Origin: Paramecium sonneborni
Taxonomy: Eukaryota > Ciliophora > Oligohymenophorea > Peniculida > Parameciidae
Direction: 5' to 3'
NCBI GenBank assembly: GCA_905182985.1
Contig: CAJJDN010000027.1
Coordinates: forward strand, 73,468-137,467
DNA length: 64,000 nucleotides
The notes beneath the pieces are model-generated. The model searched no databases. It was not told the origin of the DNA and worked only from the letters and a program-made list of their open reading frames with translations. The translations under genes were made by a program, and so were the position numbers. Positions 11,590 to 25,400 of this stretch are shown here, in pieces (position 1 is the first letter of the stretch; each line of letters begins with the position of its first letter).

Positions 11590-13439
11590 TCAAATTTTTT
11601 CAATAGGTTCTATTCCAATCAAATAAAAAGATTGCTATAATATAATTCTGATAACTTCACACAATAATAGTCGTGTTTAAGTATGTTCATTATTCAATAT
11701 ATGATACTAAATTTTAAAATTAATAAATTACTTAATTATATGCTTCTCCTATTTTTACACATATAATATAGATATAATCACATAGCCAATTAATAGTTAA
11801 TTAATCAGTTACTGATTATAAAACATCAACAAATCGCAATAGTTATACAGCTAAATGACGTTCATGCAAATGTGTTATTTTGAATTTATTTTCTAATTTA
11901 AAGACTTAAAAATCTTGAATGCCACTCTTTCTTATAATAGATAAGATTCTAACATAGGAATACATCAAATACATGGCAGTATTACCTTTTAGATCAAGCA
12001 TCTTATCAAAGTCAAAATTATAATTAGAAATACGATTCTATTTTAAGCAATAATATTTAATGGCTGCAATTCCCATTTTACCTGCTTTGAAATCAAATTC
12101 TTCTGGAGATAAAACAAAATTTATAAATTCTTTTACTTATTAATTTTGCTAAAACCTTTATTAAATTTATTTCAATGCTCTCTATTTAGCTTCATCTAAT
12201 AAATCTATTAGTTTAACTGTATCAATTTATATTGCCTTAAATCTTTTAGGATCTCCAATTATTAAACCAAATCCCATAAATTCCATAGATGTAACTGGTG
12301 GTTAATGCCATCCCATTAATTTTGAACCTTCAAAAATAAGCATATAATGATTCAACTAACCTATATCATTTAAATAAATTAATCTGTCACATTTCCAATC
12401 TATAAGACGTATTTTTGCTGCTGCCATATATGTAGTATCATAATTATAACCTCCATTTGATTTCACAATCATTATAGGAACCTTGTATCCATTAACTCTT
12501 ATAATCCTTGCACCTTAATCTAATTCAACTATCCCTTTACTTTCACATTACTAAACTATTTCTGGTAAAATAGAATTATAATAACTTTCTCCAAATTCTG
12601 TTATTTTTACATTCAATCGTTAATAAATTTTATTATATTCTTATTTACTTAATTCACTAATCATTTTCCAAGCATCAATACATACTGGATCCAATGCCTG
12701 CAATTATTTAACATATTATTAAGATTTTATTTTAAATTCCTCATTTTAATCGAACTTCTTTTTAGCTGCTCTATAAAACTCATTTAATTCTGTTATTACA
12801 GGACTATTTATTTAGTAATTTGGATATTCTTCTAATAAATGATTAATCAACATTCCAAATTAATTTCCCCAATCACCAATATGATTTACTCTAATTACTT
12901 CTTATCCCTAAAATTCTAATATTCGACATAAAGATTCTCCTAAAATGGTTGATCTTAAATGACTAATATGCATTTCTTTTCCAATTCGTGGACTTGAAAA
13001 ATCTACAACTATTTTCTTAATTATTTTTAAATGCTATTTATACTTATTTCTTCTTTATAGGGAATTTTAATCCATTTATTAAAAGAGAATTTATTTCATC
13101 CTCTATAAATTTATCTTTTAATTAAATTGTTAGAAATCCTTTATCATTTGCCTCTACTTTATAGATTACTTTATCCTAAAATTCTATAGATGCTATTTTT
13201 TATGCAACATCAACTTCAGATTTTAAATCTTCATTATTTCAACATTCAATACCTAAATATAAATTTTATTTCTTAAATTGATTAAATATTTTTATGGCGA
13301 TTGACGTTTTGTATTCATAATTTAAATCATTTGATATTGCTTATAGTGAAATCTCAAAATTATTTTATTGTAAATTTGGAAAAGCTGCTTAAACCCTTTT
13401 GTTTATAGCTAATTTAATCAACTACTCCAAACTTTTCAT
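11590..13439 (-). CDS. RARS: arginyl-tRNA synthetase (class I) with altered signature motifs
   Basis: The ATG is at 13439 and the TGA at 11590-11592. After removing introns of 24 nt (13229-13252), 28 nt and 25 nt, a single frame of about 590 codons remains. The catalytic core is recognisable: [31 protein letters not shown], a Tyr-rich [10 protein letters not shown] segment, [19 protein letters not shown] and [11 protein letters not shown]. The alpha-helical anticodon-binding domain ends in [15 protein letters not shown]...GIEP, as in ArgRS. It would charge tRNA-Arg in cytosol or mitochondria; no clear targeting peptide is seen. Two oddities are present. The HIGH motif reads HISH (usual ArgRS HxGH), and the loop where eukaryotic enzymes have FKTRSG reads FKAIQI. 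It may be a paralogue with reduced or changed activity. Confidence 0.9.
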
Positions 13440-13708
13440 AGTATTTACCGCAATTTAATCCATTTACTTAATAAGCAAAACTTATATAATTTTATAATAA
13501 AATTATAATTATTTTCTTAAAAATAAGTAACTTATATTTTCTAGAAAAAATAATCAATAGTTATTTTGAAATTAAAATGAGAAAATGAAGATAGAAACTA
13601 ATTCTAATATTTAACAATAATTCTTAGAAAAGTAATATTGTAAATATAAGATGTATAAAATCTATCTATTTTCATTCCAGTCTAGAATAATCATTTATAT
13701 TTTAATTA

Positions 13709-14030
13709 ATGGCTTTAAATTATTTAGATCATGAAGTTCTTAATTATTTTACTAGAACATATAGTCTTAATGATTATTAAAATCATTAATAGAAAGTGAT
13801 ATATATGAAACAATTAATTAATATAAGGTTTCAATGACTTAAAGATAGATCTGATTATAAGTTCTTAATAATTTTTAATTCATTAATTAAAAAATTGAAG
13901 AATGTTTTTTAAATTATAATGAATACTTAATTTTATTTTGATGGACTATTAAAAATTACTTAAGGAGAAAAATGATTAGATAAAGATTATATCATTACTT
14001 TTGATAATAAGAATTAAGTAGAAAATGTTT
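13709..14030 (+). pseudogene. unrecognised gene fragment upstream of the TSUP gene
   Basis: An ATG at 13709 starts a protein-like exon (MALNYLDHEVLNYFTRTY). The frame then closes, and only disconnected protein-like pieces follow (FYFDGLLKITQGEK; LDKDYIITFDNKNQ). I could not join them with normal-size introns. It may be a decayed gene or an extra 5' part of the following gene. Confidence 0.25.
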
Positions 14031-14098
14031 TATGAATTTTGATAATAAGATTATTTTATTCTAGTATTTTAAAGGAATAAAAATTATTATTATTAAAA

Positions 14099-15494
14099 AT
14101 GAATAATCTTGAATGTGATCCTGATAAAGGATGTTGGCTTTTGAGTAATTGTGTGAAAGATGAATTAAGTTATACTTGTGTCCATGATCCAATATTGGAA
14201 TTAACTCCATATACAGGATTTGTTTATTTCTTAATACCAATATTATTGGGTACCAGCATTTTAGGTGGTTTAGGAAGTGGTATGATTAAAAGACCAATAT
14301 TAAATCTACTATTAAATTATCCTTCAAACATTTCAACACAAATAGCATATTGTTTTCAATTCACAACAGCATCATTGAATTTATTATTTTTATTTTTTGA
14401 AAAGTAATGACATATCCAATTTTTTAGGCATCCTGATCATTTAAATTTACCTTTAATAAATTTTGATATAAGCATAATATTGAATTAAACTATTCCATTA
14501 GCATGGAGTGCAGGAGCATTTCTATCATAAATATCACCACAATTTATAATATATCTAATCTAATTGTGTTTTTTATTAGGAGCATTACCTTTTTTTTGGA
14601 AATTTAGTAATAATTTAAATTGTATATTTAGAACATACTTAAAAAAGACTTGAATAAGATAAAAGAGAAAATATTGTATTAGTTGATTAAAAAATTAAAA
14701 CTAAAGAAGAAATGTCAATTGAAACTAATTTCGATGAAAAATAGCTAAATTAGTATCAATAATTCTATTTAAATGATCACAAGAAATTCTAAATAAAAAA
14801 TTTATGTTTCATTTTAGGATCCTTTTTTATAAATTAAACAATTATTTTGATGAGATCAAATAAATATAATAATTCAATTATAGGATTAAATAAATGTACT
14901 CTTGAAAATAACATGATTTTATTTGCAATAGTAGGTGTCAATATTGCTTATTCACTAATAGTATATTGGAATAAAAGAAATGAGGAATATCATAAAGATA
15001 TTGTGTAATATAGACCAAATTAGAGAATCTTCAAATAGAAAAAATTATTTTTATTTTATTATTTAGGAGGCTTTTTAGCTGGATTTAGCACAGGTTTTCT
15101 AGGTATGGGTGGAGGGATAATTATTGTTACATTTTTATTATCTTAAAAAATAATTGCTAGAGAAGCTGCTGCTACTGCTGCTTTCGGATCATTTATGATT
15201 TCTATAAATAGTTTGTTCTTATTCATTTTGTAAAAATCTATAAGTGACACATAAATGATTGTGTTTATCATTTTTGGAGTATAACATTATTTATTAATTT
15301 TATAGATTTTAGGAGTTATCATTATTACAAAGCCTTCATATATTTTAATGAACAAGTTTAGGATCGGATATATCATTTTAATTGTAGATATAATTTAAGT
15401 TTCTATCAATGTATTTTCAATTTTAGCCTTAATTGTAGTCAATTCAACATTGTATGGATTTAATGTAATGTTAGATCGCGATCCTAATTGTTGA
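14099..15494 (+). CDS. TauE/SafE (TSUP) family membrane transporter
   Basis: The ATG at 14099 leads to a short Cys-rich extracytoplasmic-looking N-terminus (C.PDKGCWLLSNC..., YTCVHDP). Two blocks of hydrophobic helices follow, separated by a charged Q/K/E linker. The first block has the glycine motif GLGSGMIKRPILNLLLNYP; the second has AGFSTGFLGMGGGIIIVTF, the paired glycine motifs of the TSUP (sulfite/anion exporter) fold. Introns of 24 nt (containing an in-frame TGA) and 25 nt restore the frame. The stop is TGA at 15492-15494. Family members move sulfonates, sulfite or related anions, but the substrate here cannot be told from sequence. An upstream signal-peptide exon may be missing from this model. 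Confidence 0.8.
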
Positions 15495-16211
15495 AATTTG
15501 TAATCATTTTATTATTATTATCATATCAATTTTTATATCTGAATAATCTACTTTTTTTTTGACTTATTATATAATATTACTCATATCAAGAAAATATATA
15601 TTATATAAAAATTTTTGTAAATATATAACTTAATGTATTTTATCAATTATATAATATTGAAATTTTAGATTATTTTTAAACAAACATTTTTGTAGACTTA
15701 AGCTAAATACTATGATTTTAAAATCAAAAATTAATCTAACGCATGAAAAAAAATATTTTAAACTCTTATGAATTTCATCCACTAATTATATATTTTAAAT
15801 TCAATTTTCATTCCTAAACTATTAATTTTGTTTATAATTTTATAATTGGTATAATAAATACATGATAAAATAATTTACCTAATTATAGTTTAAACTTTTG
15901 AATGATATAAAAGACATAAGTTTAATTAATTTAGGAATAAAATTCTTACATAGATTCCAGATTTTAGATGTAATTTCCCTATTTATTTATATTGATTTTA
16001 ATAAATATAATAAAAATTATCTCCTAAATATCATGACCATGCTTAATATTATAAGAAAATATTATATTTTTAGGTTACTTATTTTTAAAATAGGATTATT
16101 TGAGAGGGTTTAAAACAATTAAAAATTTAACATAATTATTAGAGTGAAAAAAAAAGATATTTATTTTTATCCTTTCTAAAGGTGAATAAGTTTTAATTTA
16201 AATGAATAATT
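15495..16211. other. AT-rich intergenic region
   Basis: No gene could be supported. A run of open codons near 15898-16113 is compatible with chance in such composition. Confidence 0.5.
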
Positions 16212-16718
16212 TCAATATAATAAATGGCTTGAACGATGCAATGAGAAATAATACGATTATCTAAGTAATTATATCTTAGAAGGCGTAAAAGACTTATGAA
16301 TGCAATGATGGAAAATTTTGAATTTCTCAGAATATCTTGAGATATAACAAAAACAACAATAAAAAAAAGTGAATATGAAATAAATTAGAATTTTGTTTTA
16401 AAGATAAGGGATAATATTTATCACTTTAGACTTGAAGTAAAATAATACCAAGATATAATTAAAATTATAAATTTAATATTTAATAATAATGCTATAAAAA
16501 ATTTGATTAATTACGAATTCCTCATTCAAAAGAAATCTTTATTATTTAAAAAAAACATCCAATAATTATTCTGTTTCTTTTTTTCCATAAGGAAATACAG
16601 GGTAGTTGAGTTAAATCAAAACCTTTTTAAAAGGAGTATTATATAGCATTTATATTTGTATTCTACATAAATTACAAAGTCTAAAGTTTTCTTTTTGCTC
16701 CTCACAACCCATGCACAT
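16212..16718 (-). CDS. hypothetical ORF with two CxxC knuckles
   Basis: The ATG at 16718 opens a 168-codon TGA-free frame. The N-terminus reads MCMGCEEQKENFRLCNLC, two CxxC pairs spaced as in small zinc ribbons, followed by a mixed KETEQLLDVFF segment. The second half is low-complexity and hydrophobic, and may be read-through past a real 3' exon end. It lies alone in a gene-poor region. I do not recognise a family; it could be a chance ORF or the remnant of a zinc-ribbon gene. Confidence 0.3.
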
Positions 16719-18530
16719 AATAAAAAGGCAAAAAAATTCATTACAAAAATTTATAACAGAAACTTATAATGTAGTTTTATTTTGATCAATTTTATTATCT
16801 CTTATTTTTATGTTGAATTTAATTAAAAAAAGTTATGAATCACTCACTATTTCTCTTATTATTATATAAAATCATAAATTTTCCTGAATTTTTGAATAAA
16901 TCTTTTAAAAAGTTCAGGGCTATCATAATTTAAGAAAAAGATTAAAATGAATATCTCTACATTAAGCTTAATTTCAGTTTGTGTCCTATATAACCTTATA
17001 ATTTCTATTAATAATGTTTTTGCATTCAAATTAATTTATCTCAGAGACATATTACTATGGTTATGATAAGGACATAAAAATTTATAATGAAAATTATTTT
17101 TATTTTATTATGAATGTGAAGTAGAAATTAAGTAAGTTCAAAAAAATACTCTAGTATTTGTATATATAATTTGAAACTTTTTAAATTACTTAAAAAGTAG
17201 TGTTTACAAAGTTGAAAATAAATTTACATTTTTTTTGCTACTATTAATATTTAGCTAAATTAGTATATTGCAATTCCAATAAAACAAACAAATCGATAAT
17301 TTGGGCTGATAATTTTTAAAAGAATCAAAAAAAATTAACAATCTTAAAAAATTAAACCAAAAAATAAAATATAAATTTTATAATTTTACTAAATTAATTA
17401 ATTTCAAAACTTCTAAGGTTTCAATGCATTAAGTTCAGAATACCTCCAAATCAAGGTTTAAAAACTAAAAAATAAAATATTATATTGTTTACAAATGACA
17501 AAATAAAGAAATTTTAGATATAATATAAAATATTTAAATAGCATATGTATATAAATCATATTATTGAAATTACTTCAATTTATAAAAAAAAGAATAATTA
17601 ATAAGACAATTTTTATGCTTTTTTAATCTTTAACCTTAAAATTAAATATTAAAAATAAGGTAATTAGCAAACAATCATTATGATTTAAAATTAAATGTAA
17701 TTTATTCATTTGATATCATTATTAATTAATCTTTAAGTATTTCTTTAGAAATATAATTTAAATAGAAATTTTTAATAACCTAATTTAAAATCAAATAATA
17801 TAGGAGTTTTATTTTTGAAATTTATTAATCAATAAAATTTTGATGATTTAAATGTTAATGAATTCTAAAATCTGTTACTAATGAAAAGCAATAAGAGAGC
17901 AATTATTTTGTTAATTATATTTATTTGTAAAAATTAAAAATTTTATGAGTTACCAATTTAAATTCATATAAATATTAGTTAATTGTTTAAAAAAATAAAA
18001 AAAAAAAAAATATAAATCCTTAAAACTCAAATATATATAAATATTTAAATAGTAAAGGAAGCTTGCCTTAGAAAGCAACAATAAATTAATCAAAATCAAT
18101 CAAATTAATAAAACTTCTGATATAAATTTATTTGTTGAACCAAAATATTTAAAAAGCTTTAATAACACTTCTTAAATGAATAACCCAGAGTCTAATATTA
18201 AAAACTTATAAAAAATTAAATAAATATAAATACTATTTATATATTGGATTTAATAGTTTTTGAATTCTATGTATCCAAAATAGAAATTTATTCTCAATTG
18301 AATTTTATTTAATTTTAATAATGCAATCCTGAGTATTGGATTTTGAAAAATTGACAACAAATTTTAAATCAATAGAGTGAATTCATAAAAACAAATTTAA
18401 AATCTTCTATTAAGAGAAATTTGTTAAAAAATAACAAATAGCTTAGAATTAGAAGCAACCAATTATAGATTAATTATATTAATGAATATAATAAAATTTA
18501 TTAATCGATATCATTATTAAAAGAAATAAT
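16719..18530. other. long gene-poor AT-rich stretch
   Basis: About 1.8 kb of nearly pure A/T sequence with homopolymer runs. It has no recognisable coding frame, RNA gene or repeat array. Gaps this long are unusual in such a compact genome. Confidence 0.5.
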
Positions 18531-18539
18531 TGATTTTCT

Positions 18540-19228
18540 ATTAATAGAAGTATTTTGAAAAAAGTATCTAAAGCAAATTGTATAACAATTTTAATAAGGA
18601 GTTTGAGATCTTTGTTCCATTTACTTGAATTTAGAGTAATAATTAATTATTTAAATTAGGTTAAAATTTGACATAGTAAACATAATAATGTTGTCAGATA
18701 ATTGGATTGATTTCATACTTTAATTATCCCCAGTCATCTTAAAAGTCCATCTTTAGATCAAAAAAGAATTTTATAAGATTAGGAGATGTATTCATGAAAT
18801 AGTAATGTCAAGCATTTTTCCCATGTTTTATCATTATAAAGTAATATTAAATTATTATGGAGTAAGAGAGTTTATAAAGGACATTGGAAAATTAATTGAA
18901 TTTTTTTTAAAGAATAGTTTATATTCGTTAAGATAAAATACCAATCTTAATCATTTATTATATCCACAAAGTGTTGTCTTATAAAGTCCAAATCTTTGAT
19001 TTAGGGTTGCTCCCTTTTAATTTTAAGTTTATTAGGACAAAATTCATATAATCAGAATAATTAGAATTTTAAAACATTACAACTGATACATTTACTCCAA
19101 TTTAAAAAGATAAAATCTAAAATTTCAATAAATTTAGAGTTGCTAAGTAACAAAAACAAAAAAAAATTTTATTTGTTTCCCATTATAATTTGATATTTGT
19201 TGATCTAAAATACGATATCAATTCATAA
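18540..19228 (+). pseudogene. possible decayed protein gene
   Basis: One plus-strand frame is TGA-free for about 200 codons from near 18630 to 19228. It contains protein-like text such as KSIFRSKKNFIRLGDVF and LLPFNFKFIRTKF. A neighbouring frame carries an equally protein-like piece (NYYGVREFIKDIGKLIEFF). Upstream, another frame reads KVSKANCITILIRSLRSLF. The pieces need frame changes that normal introns do not supply, so this looks like a gene broken by indels. The family is unknown. Confidence 0.3.
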
Positions 19229-19427
19229 TGATCTTTTTGTTGTATTAATTTATACATACAATGAATTAATAATTGAAATCAATATTCTCATTATTTAGCA
19301 GATTAATGATATTTATTTTAGAATGAAAATAGTTGATTTATAAATCGGGATTAATCGGATTGTTGAAATATATATATAAGATTTTTTTTATAAAATGAAA
19401 CAGTTTAATTATATTAAATATTTGTGA

Positions 19428-22400
19428 ATGGAAAATATCTTTTTTGGTGGAGTATAAAAAGCTGCAGATGATATTATTGAAAAGCTAGAGAGAATCCCTT
19501 AAAGAAACTTAAACATGAAAGTTCATAATAAGAAAGAATAAACAAAGAGCTAAAAATATGCCAAATTCTCCTTTCGTCCTGAATTTTCAATGGAATAATC
19601 TTTAGATAAACTTTAAGTAATTTCATATTGATATTGATAGGAATATTGTAATGTTTGCAATAAGAGAATAATTAAATTTAAAGGATTCAAAGGAAACTTT
19701 AAAATTGAAAACTGGATGAATGTTGAAACAAAATTGAGAAATATCAATGGTTTAAAATCAATTGCATTCATTGACACATAATTAGATAAGGAACATTTAG
19801 ATGTTTTAAGCAAATGGCTATCTTGGATAGAACCTTAGAAATTAATTATTGAGTTATAATAAAATGAACTAGATAATGAAGATTTATGTGATTTTCTCTA
19901 TTTTTTATTTGAGAGACGAATAGATATTAGATATGTAAGAATTTATTTTAAATTAGATTTACATAATTGGAAATCCAGGAATTTATAAAGGAGTCTTCTT
20001 AAAGGAATTTTAATAATTTTTAATTCGTAACTTTGCAACAAATTAGTTTCATTATTATAAATTAATTAAAAATAAAAAAGCTTTATCAATTGCTATAGTC
20101 TAGATATAAAGAAGCAAAAACGATGAATAAATAAAAAAGAAAATAGAGAAAGCTATTTAAAAAATTGATTAAACATAATATTATAAATTAGATCTAAAAA
20201 ATTGTTTTACTGAGAAAAATTGGTAAGGATTTTAGGATCTTATAATAAAAACTTATAGAGAAGATAATTTGGAATCTTTATCATATTTAGATATTAGTGA
20301 TAATTTTTTAGGTACTTAAAATGCTTTCAATAATATGTGTACATTAATGTCATCAGCAAAAGGTTTATTAGTTTTAAAAATAGCTAATTAACCTTTAATC
20401 CATAATTCAAATACTATAGAACTATTATAAGGAAATAGATATGATAATTTAAAATTAAAAGAAATAGACATTTCAAATAATTCATCTATGACTGAGAAAG
20501 CATTTCAATTATTATCAGATAATATATTTTAGTATTGTAATAAAATAGATATTAATGATTGTTTAATTGAATAATATTCAACGATGTTGAAATTCTTTTT
20601 TATGGTAGAATCATTCCTAAAAAAAACAAAATAAAAAAAATAACTATTTTAATAAAGTAATTATATTATTATTAATATAGAAAAAATAATTAAATATGAT
20701 CTTTTAAAGGTTCTAGATTTAAGAACTGTAGAAAATTACAATCGTTATGATTAAATAGAGAGTCTTTTGATGAATACAGTATTTACTGAATTTAGTAGTA
20801 TAAAAACCTTATGTAATGATTATTTATATGCATAGATTTTTAAGATCTTGATCCAGGAAGATGTGAAGCTTATATTAGAGCTAAATAAAAATTTATCAAG
20901 CAAACTCTGCAATTGAAAAAAGAAGGTTCAATCTTTTCAGAATATAAAAATAGCTTAAATAAACTTGTCTTCTCGAAATAATAATATAGAAATGATACTA
21001 ATATAATGACAGATTTCTTCTTAGAGTATTTTTTTACTGAAAAAGATACAATTATTGAAATTGAATTTTTTGAAATTTAAACTGGCACATTAAGTAATAT
21101 CTCTAGGGCTAAAGGATTAGAATTAGCTTGTCAAGAAATTATAAAGAAAACTAAAACTAATCCTAATCTTAAATATTCGATAAAAAAGGTATTAATGAAT
21201 GAAGCAGACTTTTAAATGAATTTTGATACACTCAAATGTTTTTTATATTTACCTTCTGTCTAATTAGAAGAATTTATCTTTTAGAATGATTTAATGTATT
21301 TTTAATGGGATCTTTGGTATAAAGAATCAACTATCTTTTTTTCGAATTTACAAGAAGGATAATATCATAGTTTGAAAACTTTAAAACTTTTCAATGTTGA
21401 TGATATAATAATTGAAATCAATTAATTTTTGGAAATGTTTATTTTTAACTCTAAAATTAATTTAAAAGAACTAGAGCTGATAAAAATTATTACCAAAAAT
21501 ACATAATAAAGTAATAAAAACTTGATATCTATTATTGAGAAAACTAATAACACTTGTTTGGAGAAACTATCGTTTGGTTAATTTTAAGGAGAAGGGGAGG
21601 ATATAATTTTCTAAGTGGTCGTTTTTAATTAAAAAATAAAGCTGAAATATTTATAATTAAATAATATCAAAATCTAAAATTATTTAGATTCTATTGATAA
21701 ACTTGTTTAAAGTAATGCAGATTAAAATCCACTTCAATTTATACACACAATTGAATTTATAAAAATATCAATAGATACAGTAGAAGACTGGAAAAGAGTG
21801 TTAAGAATATTTTTTATAAATTAGAGGCTATCTCTGAAAGTATTATACTTTAAAGATACTATTTTAAATAAATGGTATTCAGAAGCAATTAAAATATTAC
21901 TATAACCTTATGAATAAGAAATATTTATTGCAATTTAATAGAAATAAGAAGTTGGATAGATTGATAAAGATATAGATAATTAAAAAAAAGATTCTGAAAT
22001 ATAGAATCAGAATATTATATTACCATTTTCATTATAAGAATTACATTTTGAATAATGTCACATATAAGATGATGTTTTGAAAGGGTTTTTAGTTATTTGT
22101 GAATTAAATTGTTTATCTTTTATTAATTGCTAAGAATTAGACTATGGGTTAAAAAAAACGATAGATTTAATTAAGATTTAACAATTAGAGCTATATTATT
22201 CTTATAAAATTAAATCGTTTAATTGTAAAAGTTCTGTCATAACTGATATTGCTATCTTTAAATTTCTAATAAATGGGATTGTGCTTAATAAAAATAGATA
22301 AATGCTGTAAATATTAAATTTAGAAAGTTGTAATTTAAATGATGACATGATGCAAATCCTATCTTAATAGTTTTCAGAAATTAAAGAAGAACAAAAATTT

Positions 22401-25400
22401 TATAATAGAGTTTTTATATTAAGAGATATTTATTTGAGTAATAATAATTAAATCTCACTTAATGTTTGGAAATAATTTTGGGATGTTTTATTAAATGAAT
22501 AAGCAAATAAAAAAAAAGAGATGAATGAAGATCAATCCATAAATATTGCTGTAGAACAGGATCTAATTAATTAATTAACATAAGATGAAGAAATAATAAA
22601 AAATTAAACTTAAAAATTAATTGAAACTTCTTAATTATGTTTGAAAGAAAAAATTCTTTATAATTTTAAAAAATTCACTCCTTAATTTCCAAAATAGATA
22701 ACCAGTTTAAAATTAAAAATGAATTTTTCAAATATTGATGATTCTGCACAATAATTTTAATATTATCGAATAATTGCTGGTTTTATTATTCATCCAGATA
22801 GTTAATTAAAATATTTAGAATTGGATTTCCTAAATATGATTGTCTTTATTAAGGCATGTTTAGAAGCTTTTGAATTTTCTAAATTATTTTTCGAATATGC
22901 TTTGAAGATATCTAAATAAAATCATAAAAGTTAAATAAAATAAATAAAATTGACAAATTTATAAACAAATAATTTAGAAAGCACTGAAAGCTTTGTTTAG
23001 ATGTTCATTTGCTCCAAATATATTGATTTGACTAAATTATTTATTTCTGGATGTAAATAACCTTTGATTCACTTAATCTTAAAGAATATTAACAGAAGAG
23101 AAGATTATTTATTAGAAGAATTAATCCTTGAAGATTAAGATGAAATTTTAGATTAAAATGATACAATAAATTATATTTAATGGTTAATTTTTGGACAAAA
23201 AATGCCTATTAAAAAACTATATAGTTCTGTTGATTTATCTGATTTAAATTTAGAAACTTTTGAATAAAGTATTTTGTAGTAATCAAAATTAGAATCAATA
23301 ATCATTAGCTATAAAAAATCTCACAATTATAAAATTTATAGTATAATTTTGAGTAAATTACTCTCCTCTAATTTATTCGAATTGACTATCAATTTAACTG
23401 ATGGAACAACTATTTTAGAAGAATCTTTAAATAAAATTGATGATTTTTCTAAAATAAATTTAAAGATTTTGAAATTTAAAGGAGATTTAAAAATTAATAA
23501 AAAATTATTGTAAATAATTTTAAACATGTTAAACAAATTAGAGTTTTTATAAATTAATTAAATATTATTAGAAGAGGAAGTAGAAATTTATGAATTATTA
23601 GAGGAGATTGAATTGAAATTAAATAATAATGTGAAATTTGATATAAAATCAATAATTGGAATTGACACAAGATATTTATTTGAAAGATTTTTTTTAAATC
23701 CAAAAATAGGAATAAGAGAAATTATTTTAAGAGACCCTTAATTATTTTGTTATTTAAGAACAAGCAATATTGAACAAAAATTAAGGTATTTGAATTTAAC
23801 AACAGATTAAGAAGATTATACTGAAAAAAGACTAAATACAGAAGGACTTTATGTAATAGGTTAGATGCTTATATATAATGAATAGAGTGTTTTAGAAGAG
23901 TTGGTGTTAAATTCATGTCATTTACATATGAAATGTATTGATGCATTATGCTATGACGCTTATGCATTTTAAGAAAAAATTAAAAAAGAGGGTCGATAAA
24001 AAACAGCTTAATTAACAATTAAGAGAGTAACAATTTATAATTCATAATTTATGGAAGATGATGGTATTAATACTTTGAATAAGAATTTATTATATTTTGA
24101 ATATATCAATATGGAAAGATTTGAAGTTTAATTAACTAATTGGAATAATGCAAATACTAAAAGCTTATGTTAAGCAGCTTAAAAATGGTTGTAGTTTTAA
24201 AAAGAATATTAAAGATAATTTTAATTACAATATCCTCTTAAATATTTAGATTTAGGAAGAAATGAGTTTGTTGATGAACAAGAAGTTTGGAATAATTTTT
24301 TATAAACTTTTGTATTTACAGATAATACTCCTAATTTGGAGACATTAAATATTCATTTTATGGGTTTTAATGATTTGAAAGTTTAATATTTAATATCAGA
24401 AGCACTTTAGTTCTTTTCAAAAAAACCTTAAAATTATAAATTTAATGTTAAAAAAATTAATTTTTCTCACAATAATTCTCTTACACATGTAGGATGGTAA
24501 AATATATTTAAAAACTTCTTTTTTCATCCTAAAGTTGAATTAATAGAATTAAATATGACCAGTACAATGCTTGATAGTTAAATAAAATTGAATGTAATTT
24601 CTGATGTAATTAAAGAAAGAGCACAAAATTATCCTAACAAAAAAGTACCTTTACATACATTATTATGTTATAATGTAAGTTTAAAAGATTATGTGGCTGA
24701 TTATTTATCTGAGTAACCCATAAATTATCAGATTCCTCAAGATTTACCAGTTGAAATAGAATATAATAATAGTACAAATGTTGGATATTTTGATGGGGAA
24801 CCAGAGTCGTTTGGTGATAAATTATAACTATTCTAAAGACTTATAAAATATAGATAAAAAATTGTTTTTTTAAAAGATTGGACTATTTTAAGATCTAAAT
24901 TTTCTACTTATCATCTGAATATATGTGATCATTATTTGAAGATTTTTAATTAGTATTTAAAATAAAAAGGAAATGATTAAATGGATATAATTCTAAGTTT
25001 AAAATCTCTTGATAATTTTGCAAATCATTTTGAATACATTACTTAATATCCTGGTTAACCATATCCATACAATTTGATATTTTAATAATAAACTTTTGAG
25101 TATTTTAAATAAAAAGAATGTAAAATCTTTAAAATTAAGATAATTTAAACTGAGTTTGCTGAATTAGAATAGATTAATTAATTCTAAATTTTGAAACTAT
25201 GGCATAATATTAAAAATACAAATACAAGTATAGATTAGATTTAAATTGAATATGATCTTAACGATGATTTGATAGATGAAATGTTTAAATAAGGTAATAA
25301 TGAAAGAGATATTATTTCTCTGATTAGGCTCATTCCTCCATCTAAAATTCGTATTGATAAATCTTTAAGTTTATAAGCCATTAAAGCTATATATTCAATA

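Noticed and set aside
15898..16113. Plus-strand 71-codon ORF in the gene desert
   Set aside because: Length is expected by chance with a single stop codon and the composition is plain A/T-driven.
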